From Longimicrobium sp. (GTDB taxonomy: Bacteria > Gemmatimonadota > Gemmatimonadetes > Longimicrobiales > Longimicrobiaceae), in contig NZ_DASVSF010000100.1 in NCBI RefSeq assembly GCF_036388275.1, positions 62,001 through 126,000 on the forward strand: 64,000 nucleotides of DNA, written 5' to 3'. Every line of letters begins with the position of its first letter. Position 1 is the stretch's first letter. The notes under the pieces are model-generated. The model did no database searches. It was not told the origin of the DNA and saw only the letters and a program-made list of their open reading frames with translations. Positions 9,231 to 17,312 of this stretch are shown one piece after another. A program made the translations under genes and the position numbers.

Positions 9231-9275
9231 AGAAAAAAGAGAGCCGCGGAGGGGCAGGTGCCCCCTCCGCGGCTC
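9231..9275 (-). terminator. Intrinsic terminator of the ftsH unit
   Basis: A 14-bp stem (GAGCCGCGGAGGGG and its complement, arms 9241-9254 and 9262-9275) is followed on the minus strand by TCTTTTTTCT (9231-9240). It lies just past the 47-residue ORF and may also slow plus-strand transcription from the M16-like pair. Confidence 0.85.
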
Positions 9276-9312
9276 ATCCGCTCCTCCGCGTCTCCGCGTG
9301 AAACCCCTTCCC

Positions 9313-9456
9313 CTACCGCTCGCCCTCGGCCTGCGAGGGCTTGTCCTCGGGCCCGTCCTGCCGCCGCTCGGTGGGCGTCACCGGCCGCTCGGGCTCGGGC
9401 TGGTCCTGCTCGCCCACGTCGTGCGGGCTCTTGTCTTCGTAGCGCGGGTCCTTCAC
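9313..9456 (-). CDS. 47-residue acidic/charged microprotein coupled to ftsH
   Basis: Starts at GTG (9456-9454), overlapping the ftsH stop by four bases (GTGA), and ends at TAG 9315-9313 shortly before the terminator. The product begins VKDPRYEDKSPHDVGEQDQ and is almost entirely Asp, Glu, Lys, Arg, Pro and Gln, with no hydrophobic segment, so it should be soluble and intrinsically disordered. The coupling, in-frame stop and following terminator support a real gene. Function is unknown; an adaptor or regulator of FtsH is an inference from position only. Confidence 0.55.
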   Translation of the reverse strand: MKDPRYEDKSPHDVGEQDQPEPERPVTPTERRQDGPEDKPSQAEGER

Positions 9457-11486
9457 GGCTGCCTCCCTCGTCTGCGGCTGGAGCCTCGTCCGCCCCGCGA
9501 GGGCGGCTTGGCCACGGTGTCGTCGCGGGTGGCCGAGCTGGCCGCCGCCTGGATTCCCCCGCCGGCCCCGTTCACCGGCGGCGTTTCTACCACGCGCTCG
9601 GGGGGCGGGTCGTGGCTGCGGGGCGGCAGGCCCATGATCTCGCGCAGCTCCGCCTCGTCCACCACTTCCTTTTCCAGCAGCCGCCGCGCCAGCACCTCCA
9701 GCACGTCGCGGTCGGCCGTCAGGATGCGCCTTACCCGCTCGTAGGTTCCCTCGATCAGCCCGCGGATCTCGCCGTCGATCTCGCGCGCCGTTTCTTCCGA
9801 GTAGTTGCGCTGCGCCGGCATCCCCCCGTCCTGCTGAAGGAACTGGGTGCGCCGCGGGCCCGCCAGGTTCACCGGCCCCAGCTCGCGCGACATGCCGTAC
9901 TCGGTCACCATGCTGCGCGCCAGCTCCGTCACCCGCTCCAGGTCGTTCCCCGCGCCGGTGGATATCTCGTTGAAGACGATCTCCTCGGCCACGCGCCCGC
10001 CCAGCAGCACGGCGATGCGGTCCATCAGCTCCTGCTTCTGCAGCAGGTAGCGGTCTTCCGTCGGCAGCTGCTGCGTGTAGCCCAGCGCCGCCACCCCCCG
10101 CGGGATGATGCTGATCTTGTGCACCGGGTCAGCCGTGGGCACGCGCTCGGCCACGATGGCGTGGCCGGCCTCGTGGTAGGCCACGATGGTGCGCTCCTTG
10201 TCGTTGATCAGCCGGTTCCGCTTTTCCAGCCCGGCCACGATGCGGTCTACCGCCTCGTCCACCTCCTGCATGCCCACACTGGCCTTGTCGCGCCGCGCGG
10301 CCAGCAGCGCCGCCTCGTTCAGCAGGTTGGCCAGGTCGGCGCCCACGAACCCCGGCGTGCGGCGCGCGATGCGCTCCAGGTCCAGGTCCGGCCCCAGGGT
10401 GATGCCCTGCGCGTGAATCTTCAGGATGGCCAGGCGCCCGCCGACGTCGGGGCGGTCCACCAGCACCTGCCGGTCGAAGCGGCCGGGGCGCAGCAGCGCG
10501 GGGTCCAGGATTTCCGGGCGGTTGGTGGCGCCCATGATGATCACGCCCAGCCGCGGATCGAACCCGTCCATCTCCACCAGCAGCTGGTTGAGCGTCTGCT
10601 CGCGCTCGTCGTTGCCGCCCAGCATGTTCCCCGGCGAGCGCGCCTTGCCCAGCGCGTCGAGCTCGTCGATGAAGATGATGCACGGCGCCTGGCTCTTGGC
10701 CTGGGCAAAGAGGTCGCGCACCCGCGCGGCCCCCACCCCCACGAACATCTCCACGAACTCGGCGCCGGAGATGGAAAAGAAGGTGACCCCCGCCTCGCCG
10801 GCCACCGCGCGCGCCAGCAGCGTCTTGCCCGTGCCCGGGGGGCCCACCAGCAGCACGCCCTTGGGAATCTTGGCCCCCAGCCGGGCGAACTTGTCGGGCG
10901 TCTTCAGGAACTCCACGATTTCCTGGAGCTCCACCTTGGCCTCGTCCACCCCCGCCACGTCGTCGAAGCTGACCCCGGTCCCTTCTTCGCCCACGATGCG
11001 GGCCTTGCTCTTTCCCACCGTCAGCACGCCCTGCGTGGGGTTCATCCGCCGGAACATGAACACCCACAGCCCCACCAGCAGCAGCAGGGGGAGCAGCCCC
11101 CAGATCACCATTCCCCAGCGCGCCTCGGCCATCCCCTCGTACGGGACGTTGCGAGCCTCCAGCAGGGGCACCAGCTGGTCGTCCTCGACCTTGTCGGCGC
11201 GCCAGCGCTCCGGCCCGCCCGCCTTGCGGATGGAGTCGGTGGCGATGGCCTCGATGGTGGTGGCGCCGATCCTCACCTTTTCCGCCTGGCGGGCGGAAAT
11301 GCGGTTCTTGAGGTCGCTGTAGGGGATCTTGGTGGGCCGGGTGGGGCCCAGGACGTTCGCCAGGATGAGCACCCCGAACAGCGCGAGCAGGGGCCACATG
11401 GAAAAACGCGGCGGCTTCATGCCGCCGCCGGGGCGCTGGCGCCGGTCGCCGCGGCGCCTTTCGTTGGGAAATTCGGGCTGGGCCAT
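9453..11486 (-). CDS. ftsH: ATP-dependent zinc metalloprotease FtsH
   Basis: Membrane-anchored AAA+ protease that degrades misfolded and regulatory membrane and cytosolic proteins. Counting from the ATG at 11486 (MAQPEF) there are two TM segments (about 30-46 and 124-144) flanking a small periplasmic domain. Walker A GPPGTGKT is at 215-222, followed by Walker B IIFIDELDA, the second region of homology (GATNRPEILDPALLRPGRFD) and the zinc site HEAGH at 438-442. The C-terminal 50 residues are Pro/Arg/Ser-rich. Alternative starts are GTG 11522 and ATG 11420; none has a strong ribosome-binding site. The stop overlaps a small acidic ORF. Confidence 0.95.
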   Translation of the reverse strand: MAQPEFPNERRRGDRRQRPGGGMKPPRFSMWPLLALFGVLILANVLGPTRPTKIPYSDLKNRISARQAEKVRIGATTIEAIATDSIRKAGGPERWRADKVEDDQLVPLLEARNVPYEGMAEARWGMVIWGLLPLLLLVGLWVFMFRRMNPTQGVLTVGKSKARIVGEEGTGVSFDDVAGVDEAKVELQEIVEFLKTPDKFARLGAKIPKGVLLVGPPGTGKTLLARAVAGEAGVTFFSISGAEFVEMFVGVGAARVRDLFAQAKSQAPCIIFIDELDALGKARSPGNMLGGNDEREQTLNQLLVEMDGFDPRLGVIIMGATNRPEILDPALLRPGRFDRQVLVDRPDVGGRLAILKIHAQGITLGPDLDLERIARRTPGFVGADLANLLNEAALLAARRDKASVGMQEVDEAVDRIVAGLEKRNRLINDKERTIVAYHEAGHAIVAERVPTADPVHKISIIPRGVAALGYTQQLPTEDRYLLQKQELMDRIAVLLGGRVAEEIVFNEISTGAGNDLERVTELARSMVTEYGMSRELGPVNLAGPRRTQFLQQDGGMPAQRNYSEETAREIDGEIRGLIEGTYERVRRILTADRDVLEVLARRLLEKEVVDEAELREIMGLPPRSHDPPPERVVETPPVNGAGGGIQAAASSATRDDTVAKPPSRGGRGSSRRRGRQP

Positions 11487-11607
11487 GCCCGCCGGGGAAG
11501 CAAGGACCGGACCAGCCCCCACCCGCCTGGATGCGCCGAAAACGTACGACGAAACGGGCCACCCCGTACCGCGGGTGGCCCGTTCTCGATCATCGGCGAA
11601 CCGCGCC

Positions 11608-12099
11608 TCACTGCGGCGGCGTGGTGGTGCCGCCGCCGCCGCCGTCGAACACGCCCACCCCGCTGGCCGCCGTGGCCAGCAGCAACGCGCCCACCACGAT
11701 GAGCGCCGCCGCCAGCACGCTCTTGCGGGTGCTGAGCTGGCGCTCCCGGAGCGAGCCGATTCCCGACACGGGGATGCGAACCACTTCTCCGTTCCACAGC
11801 GACTCGATGTCGCTGCGGTCGATGGTGCGCACCACGCCCAGCTGCAGCGTGTCCGCCGTCATCTGCTGGATCACGCCTTCCACCTCCACGATGCGCGGGC
11901 CCACCTGGCTGGCGATGCCCACCGATCCGGCGTCGGTGAGCGTGGCTACCACGCGGGCGCCCACCGAGGCCTCGGGGGTGGCCACCGGATGGATGTTGTA
12001 GCACCCGGCTTGCGGCAGCAGAAGGAGCATCGCGGAGCACAGCGCCGCCACGCGGAAGAGCGGGCCCCGCGGGCGCCCGAAAGGTACGAGCTGGTTCAT
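11608..12099 (-). CDS. Lipoprotein of unknown function with C-terminal TM segment
   Basis: A 163-residue protein with a lipoprotein signal peptide ending LLPQAGC. A soluble region carries a VEGVIQQMTADTLQLGVV segment resembling small SH3-like or ribosome-maturation-type beta folds. It is followed by a hydrophobic stretch (VLAAALIVVGALLLATAAS) and a Gly/Thr/Pro tail. ATG 12099 is chosen because GGAG lies six bases upstream; ATG 12105 would overlap that site. It lies between susD and ftsH on the same strand. I do not recognise the family; similar small lipoproteins that modulate outer-membrane traits are common in this kind of genome. Confidence 0.65.
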   Translation of the reverse strand: MNQLVPFGRPRGPLFRVAALCSAMLLLLPQAGCYNIHPVATPEASVGARVVATLTDAGSVGIASQVGPRIVEVEGVIQQMTADTLQLGVVRTIDRSDIESLWNGEVVRIPVSGIGSLRERQLSTRKSVLAAALIVVGALLLATAASGVGVFDGGGGGTTTPPQ

Positions 12100-12119
12100 A
12101 CGCATCTCCAGAGTACGGG

Positions 12120-12151
12120 GAACGGCCCGGGCAGCAATGCCCGGGCCGTTC
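12120..12151. terminator. GC-rich perfect hairpin between susD and the lipoprotein gene
   Basis: A 13-bp perfect inverted repeat (GAACGGCCCGGGC / GCCCGGGCCGTTC) with a six-base loop lies 23 bases past the susD stop. There is no U-run on the minus strand, so termination would be partial or factor-dependent. It could instead protect the susCD mRNA 3' end. Confidence 0.5.
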
Positions 12152-12174
12152 GCTGACGTTCTTTTACCGCGTGC

Positions 12175-13584
12175 TCAGCTCGTGCACGGGTTCGGATCGT
12201 TCCAGTTCCGCAGCGGCTGCAAATTGGGAAGCGGAATGTTCGGGTTGCTCTGCCGCTCGGACTGCCCGTACGGAAGCCGTCCGGGGACTTCCTTGGCCAC
12301 CGGCGCGCCGGCGGGAAGGATCGCGGGGTAGCAGGTGCGCTTGTAGTCGTTCCAGACCTCGATGTTCTGGAACAGCGCGATGTACTTCTCCTCCATGATC
12401 ATCGGCAGCGTCGCGGGCCCGGCCAGGGCGGGAAGCCCGACGGACGTGCGGACGGCGTTCACGTGGGTGATCGCCGTCGGATCGCCCAGCGCCAGCTTGG
12501 CCTCGGCCAGGATCAGCTGGTTCTCTTCCCAGGTGACGATGGGCTGGCGGAAGTTGTAGGGCCGGCGCGCCGGCGCCACGATCGAGGGGGTGGTGCTCGC
12601 GGCACCGAAGCGGTTCGCCCCGATGATCGAGTCGGCGATCAGCGTGAAGTACCCCGCCTTGCGCGGGTCGCCGGTGCGGCGGTTGAGGAGGGTGGCGAGC
12701 GCCTGCCCCGCCGCCAGGTCCGACCGCGCCACGATGAACTGGCCCCAGAGGTTGCCTTCCTGCTCGGTGGTGCCGTGGAACGTCCGCAGGTTACCCAGTG
12801 CCTGCTGGTTTGTCGCAAGCGCCACGCCGTCAGGCGTAGCCATGCCGGTCGCCGGATTACGGGGGTATTCCTCGTTGATGCCGTTCTGCGCGGCCGCCAG
12901 CGCGGCCTGGTACGCCGGCGTGCCAAGGCGCTCGGCCGTGTGCATGTGGTAGCGGGCCTTGAGCGTGTAGGCCACGCGAATCCACCGGGCGGTGTTGCCA
13001 CCGAACACCAGGTCGTTGGCGGCCGGGCCGGGGCCCGTGCCGCCCAGCAGGGTGATGGCTTCGCTGAGCAGGGCCTGGATGTCGGCGTACACCTGCTGCT
13101 GCGGGTCCAGCTTGGGAGCCGTCGCCTCGCCGATGGCTTCGCGGTAGGGAATGTCGCCCCACACCGACGCGGCCGTGCCCATCTGCAGCGCCTCCCACAC
13201 CTTGGCGATCCCCTCGAACTGCTGGTCGCCTGCGGCGCGGGAGTTCGCCTGGATCTTGCGCCAGTCCACCAGCCCGCCGCCGGTGTAGAAGCCCGCGAAC
13301 ATGGTGGTGTAGGCAGTCTCGGTGTTCAGGTACGAGCTGCCGTAGTCCTTCTGCTGGTTGTTGGTGCCCGACAGCTGCTGGATGAACATCGCGGCGCTGC
13401 GGGCGATCTGCCCCTCCTGCCGGACGAACGCCTGCGCCTGGGCGGCCACGAACAGCTGCTGCGTGGTGGACGTGACCGGCTGGTTGGGGTTCTCGTCGAT
13501 CCCCGCGCCGGTAAGGAAATCGCTGCACCCCGACACCGCGAGCGTGGCGGCTACGAGGCCCGCGAGCGTGAATTTCTTGCTCAT
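12175..13584 (-). CDS. SusD/RagB-type outer-membrane lipoprotein
   Basis: A 469-residue surface lipoprotein that would cap the SusC-type transporter and bind its ligand. The signal peptide ends LAVSGCSDF (lipobox Cys20). The opening (DFLTG..IDENPNQP) and helical TPR-like body are typical of SusD. A C-terminal segment (WEENQLILAEAKLALGDP, then AVRTSVGLP and IEVWNDYKRTCYP) matches the family. It starts 19 bases after susC on the same transcript. The ligand is unknown: no glycoside hydrolase or peptidase gene accompanies the pair, so it may import peptides, glycans or a metal complex. Confidence 0.88.
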   Translation of the reverse strand: MSKKFTLAGLVAATLAVSGCSDFLTGAGIDENPNQPVTSTTQQLFVAAQAQAFVRQEGQIARSAAMFIQQLSGTNNQQKDYGSSYLNTETAYTTMFAGFYTGGGLVDWRKIQANSRAAGDQQFEGIAKVWEALQMGTAASVWGDIPYREAIGEATAPKLDPQQQVYADIQALLSEAITLLGGTGPGPAANDLVFGGNTARWIRVAYTLKARYHMHTAERLGTPAYQAALAAAQNGINEEYPRNPATGMATPDGVALATNQQALGNLRTFHGTTEQEGNLWGQFIVARSDLAAGQALATLLNRRTGDPRKAGYFTLIADSIIGANRFGAASTTPSIVAPARRPYNFRQPIVTWEENQLILAEAKLALGDPTAITHVNAVRTSVGLPALAGPATLPMIMEEKYIALFQNIEVWNDYKRTCYPAILPAGAPVAKEVPGRLPYGQSERQSNPNIPLPNLQPLRNWNDPNPCTS

Positions 13585-13603
13585 CAGGTTGCTCCGTTCC
13601 TGT

Positions 13604-16600
13604 TCAGTGGGTGAGGCCCAGAGAGAACACCCACGCGCGCGAGAGGGGGTTGACCATCCAGTCGATGCCGCGGTTCGCCGCGGCGGCGCCGCCGACGTTC
13701 ACCTCGGGGTCGAAGCCCGTGTACTTGGTCCAGGTCTTCAGGTTGCGGCCCGCCAGGCGCAGGTCGATGGCGGTGAAGCCGAGACGCTGGGCCACCCAGG
13801 GCTGCGAGAAGGTGTAGCCGATGGTCACCTCGCGAAGGCGCGTGTACGTGGCGTCTTCCTGGAACTGCGACGCGGGACCGCCGATGCCGCCCAGCGAGGT
13901 GTACCAGGTTTCACCGATGGGCACGGCCTTGCCCGCGCCGGGACCGGTCACGGCGCCCGGCAGGATGCCCTGGCCGAACACCTGCTCGTTGCCGGTGCAG
14001 GTGGTGACGCCGCCGGCGGTGGTGCAGGTGGCGCGCTGCTCGGTGTCGCCGTGCGTGCCATAGCTGTACATCGAGGCACGGGTCATGTTCTGGTTGCTGC
14101 CGCCGGAGCGGTGCTCCACGAACGCGCTCAGGCGCACGCCGCGGAAGTTCACCTCGCCGGTCAGGCCGCCCGTCCAGTCCGGGTTGGGATCGCCGATCAC
14201 CCGGGTGGTGGGGTCCTGGATGGGGAAGCCCGAGGCATTGATGTACAGCGCGCCGTCCGGCTGGTTCGCGCAGGCCGCCCCGACGTTCTCGCTGCCCACC
14301 ATCTCCAGGCCGCGGCCGCAGCGGGCGAAGTCGGTGCCCTGGAACACGCCCAGGGGATGGCCCACCACGGCGTCGGTGGAGCGCCCGCCGAACGAGCCAC
14401 CCAGGAAGGGGCTGGAAAGCTCCTTGCGGGCGGTGTCGCCCAGGCTCAGCAGCTTGTTGCGGTTGCGGGCCCACTGGCCGCCCACGTTCACGCTGAAGTC
14501 ACGACGCTCCATGACCCGGAAGTTGGCCGTGGCTTCCCAGCCGCGGTTCTGGATCTCGGCGGCGTTCAGCACCCGCTGGCCAAAGCCGGTCGAAGGCGCC
14601 AGCTGGATGGGGAAGATCACGTCCGACGCGTTCTGCCGGTAGTGCGTCAGGCTGAAGTCGGTCCGGCCGTTGAAGAAGGCCAGGTCGACGCCCAGCTCCG
14701 TCTCGGTCACCCGTTCCGGGCCGATGTCGGGGTTGCCCTGCGTGGCCGAGGTGTACAGGCCGCCAAGCCCGCCCAGCGTGGGCTGCAGCTGCGCACCGGG
14801 GCTGAAGTCGGTGATCAGGCTCGCGGAAAATACGTCCTGCAGCTGGTACATGCCGGGAAGCTGCCCGCTCTCGCCGTACGCCAGGCGCAGCTTTCCGAAG
14901 CTGAGCAGGTTCTCGGGGATGTTCAGCGGCCGCGTGAACGTCCACGCGGCCTGGGCACGCGGGTACCAGGCACGCTTGCTGTTGTAGCCGAAGCGGGAGG
15001 AACCGAAGTTGGTGACACCGGCCGTCAGGAACAGCTGGTCGGCCACGTCCATCGTGCCCGTCAGGTTGTACGACTCGATGCGGCTGGTGGAGTCGGCATC
15101 CGTGGGCAGCTGGCGCGAAACCGTGTTCGCCAGCTTGAACGGGCGCGGCGCGATCAGCGTCTGCCCGGTGACGAACACCTGGCGGAAGTACGTCTCGTTC
15201 AGGTTCTGTCCGGCGCTCAGCGACCCGGAGATCTGGCGTCCGAGCGAGTAGTCGGCCGTGGCGACCAGGTTGTGGTCGAGGATGCGGTCGTAGAACTGCC
15301 AGCGGGTCACCTGGCCCGCCACGGCGGCGCCGGAGCTGCCCACCGGGACGGCTTCCATGCGGTCGTCGCTGGCGTAGTCGATGCCCAGGTTGTGGGTCAC
15401 CCGCAGCCAGTCGAGCGCCTGCCAGTTGGTGTTGATGTTGCCGTACACGCGGCCGACCTCGGCGGTGTTCTCGCCCTCGAAGGCCGCGAAGAACGGGTTG
15501 TCGAAGCCGCGGTTGGTCAGCGCGTCGGCGGGGCCCGGCAGGGGAAGCCGGAAGCTGCGGTGCTGGCCGGTGGCCGGGTCCAGGTAGACGCGGTTGTTGA
15601 ACTCCGGCGGCGTGCGCACCGCGCCCAAGATCAGGCCGTTCACGCTGTTGCCGCGCTGTACGAATTGTCCGCCCGTCTGCACGTACGAGACGTTGCCGCC
15701 CACCGTCAGGTTTTCGCGAAGGCGGTGCGAGGCGTTCAGGCGCGCGGTGCTGCGGTTGTACGTGTCGGCGTCACCCCAGATGAAGCCGTTGTGCCGCACG
15801 TCGCCCACCGACAGGTAGAACGTGGTGCGCTCGTTGCCGCCCGACATCGTCAGGGCGTTGTCGAAGATGCGGCCGGTTTCGTACAGGTTGGCGACGTTGT
15901 CGTACGTCGGCGTGCCGGCGGCGAGCTGGGCGCCCCACGACTGGAAGCCGCTGCTGATCGAGCAGCCCTTTCCATTGGTGATGGTGGGGTTCAGGGCGCA
16001 TGCCGGGGTCACGCTCGACGTGCCCATCCCGTACCTCTGCTGGAGGGGGAGGGTCGAGGCGGCTTCGTCCAGCTGAATGGAGCTGCGGAACGAGTAGGTG
16101 GTGCGTCCCGCGCGGCCGCGCTTGGTGGTGATCAGGATGGCGCCGGCGGCGCCGGCCTGCGCGCCGTACACCGAGGTGGCCGCGGGACCCTTGAGGATCT
16201 CGATGGACTCGATGTCGTCGGGGTTGATGTCCGACGCACGGTTGGGCGCCACGGTGCCCTGCAGCGCGCCCGAGGTGGAGCGCGTGGAGTTGTTCATGGG
16301 CACGCCGTCGATCACGAACAGCGGCTGGCCGGTGCCGCTCAGCGTGCTCTGGCCGCGGATGCGGATGGCCGTCGAGGCACCGGCTTCGCCGGACGCCTGG
16401 TGCGTGACCACGTTGGCCACGCGGCCCGCGAGGCCCGAGACCACGTTGGTCTCGTTGGTGCGCGAGAGCACCGCCGAGTCGATGCTGGCGCGCGCCGTGC
16501 CCAGCCGCTCCACGCGGGTCTGCAGCCCGGCGCCGGTCACCACCACCGCATCCAGCTGCAGCGCGCTGGTCGCCATCTGGAAGTTCTGGGTGAGGGTGGC

Positions 16601-16897
16601 GCCCGGGTTCAGCGTGATGGTGCGCGTCTGGGTGGCAAGGCCCACGCGCGTGGCGGAGATCTGTACCGCCTGCCCGGCGCGGATGCGCGCCCCGGGGATC
16701 ACCACCCTGTAGGTGCCGTCAGGCCCTGTGGGGGAACCGACGTTCAGGCTCTCGATGCGCACGAGCACGGCGGCCTCTGGCTGGCCCTGGGCGTTCGTGA
16801 CGCGCCCGGTAACCGTCGCGGCCTCCTGGGCCAGCAACGAAACCGGTGCGAGTGCCGCCGCGATCACTACCGCGATCAGCCGACGGAAATTTCTCAT
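13604..16897 (-). CDS. SusC/RagA-type TonB-dependent outer-membrane receptor
   Basis: A 1097-residue outer-membrane importer. ATG 16897 is preceded by a perfect AGGAGG eight bases upstream and followed by a signal peptide ending SLLAQE. Order of domains: signal, carboxypeptidase-regulatory-like beta-sandwich (VTGRVTNAQGQPEAAVLV), the SusC linker and TonB-box region (LDAVVVTGAG), plug domain (NVVSGLAGRVANVV; IRIRGQSTL; PLFVIDGVP), then a 22-strand barrel to an aromatic-poor end (VFSLGLTH). It drives energised uptake with TonB/ExbBD and is paired with the SusD gene. The open frame continues upstream but that part is a non-coding leader. Confidence 0.93.
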   Translation of the reverse strand: MRNFRRLIAVVIAAALAPVSLLAQEAATVTGRVTNAQGQPEAAVLVRIESLNVGSPTGPDGTYRVVIPGARIRAGQAVQISATRVGLATQTRTITLNPGATLTQNFQMATSALQLDAVVVTGAGLQTRVERLGTARASIDSAVLSRTNETNVVSGLAGRVANVVTHQASGEAGASTAIRIRGQSTLSGTGQPLFVIDGVPMNNSTRSTSGALQGTVAPNRASDINPDDIESIEILKGPAATSVYGAQAGAAGAILITTKRGRAGRTTYSFRSSIQLDEAASTLPLQQRYGMGTSSVTPACALNPTITNGKGCSISSGFQSWGAQLAAGTPTYDNVANLYETGRIFDNALTMSGGNERTTFYLSVGDVRHNGFIWGDADTYNRSTARLNASHRLRENLTVGGNVSYVQTGGQFVQRGNSVNGLILGAVRTPPEFNNRVYLDPATGQHRSFRLPLPGPADALTNRGFDNPFFAAFEGENTAEVGRVYGNINTNWQALDWLRVTHNLGIDYASDDRMEAVPVGSSGAAVAGQVTRWQFYDRILDHNLVATADYSLGRQISGSLSAGQNLNETYFRQVFVTGQTLIAPRPFKLANTVSRQLPTDADSTSRIESYNLTGTMDVADQLFLTAGVTNFGSSRFGYNSKRAWYPRAQAAWTFTRPLNIPENLLSFGKLRLAYGESGQLPGMYQLQDVFSASLITDFSPGAQLQPTLGGLGGLYTSATQGNPDIGPERVTETELGVDLAFFNGRTDFSLTHYRQNASDVIFPIQLAPSTGFGQRVLNAAEIQNRGWEATANFRVMERRDFSVNVGGQWARNRNKLLSLGDTARKELSSPFLGGSFGGRSTDAVVGHPLGVFQGTDFARCGRGLEMVGSENVGAACANQPDGALYINASGFPIQDPTTRVIGDPNPDWTGGLTGEVNFRGVRLSAFVEHRSGGSNQNMTRASMYSYGTHGDTEQRATCTTAGGVTTCTGNEQVFGQGILPGAVTGPGAGKAVPIGETWYTSLGGIGGPASQFQEDATYTRLREVTIGYTFSQPWVAQRLGFTAIDLRLAGRNLKTWTKYTGFDPEVNVGGAAAANRGIDWMVNPLSRAWVFSLGLTH

Positions 16898-17222
16898 TCC
16901 TCGTCCTCCTGTTTGGTTCGGCGGCCGGGGTGGCGCGCCGGGTGGGGTCCGATGGTTCGCACCGTCGTTCGCGACGGGGCCGCGCGGTGCGAGGGCGCGC
17001 CTGCCGCCTTGGGAGAAGGAGGCCGCTGCAGCCCGACGGGTGGTGCCCTGCTTACGTCCGGGAGAATTCGCGTCGGCCCTCCGGGTGCGGGTGGACGGGT
17101 GATGGTGCCGAATGAACAAGAGCGCCGGACTGGCGCGGAATGGACGAAAGCTGCCGAAAACCGCCGCGGCGCCGCGTAGATGGTGATGTTGGAAGTGCTG
17201 TCCTGCGGAGTGGATACGCCTG

Positions 17223-17251
17223 TATATAGGACGGGTCTCCGAGGGTGTCAA
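17223..17251 (-). promoter_or_regulatory. Sigma70-type promoter for susC-susD
   Basis: On the minus strand, TTGACA (17251-17246) is followed by a 17-base spacer and TATATA (17228-17223), close to an ideal promoter. Transcription would start near 17216. This leaves an untranslated leader of about 320 bases (16898-17216) in which I see no gene and no known riboswitch core. Confidence 0.7.
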
Positions 17252-17312
17252 GGGACACGGCTTCCCCCCGGGGCCAACTGCTACATCCGTTTCCGTCCCC
17301 TTTTTCGCCTTC

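Noticed and set aside
9258..11702. Long plus-strand frame opposite ftsH
   Set aside because: Low-complexity His/Pro/Arg/Gln translation typical of the reverse complement of a GC-rich gene; ftsH is certain on the minus strand.
13358..17179. A very long open frame on the plus strand opposite susC and susD
   Set aside because: It is the antisense shadow of two clear outer-membrane genes in GC-rich DNA, with no recognisable domain, signal or ribosome-binding site.
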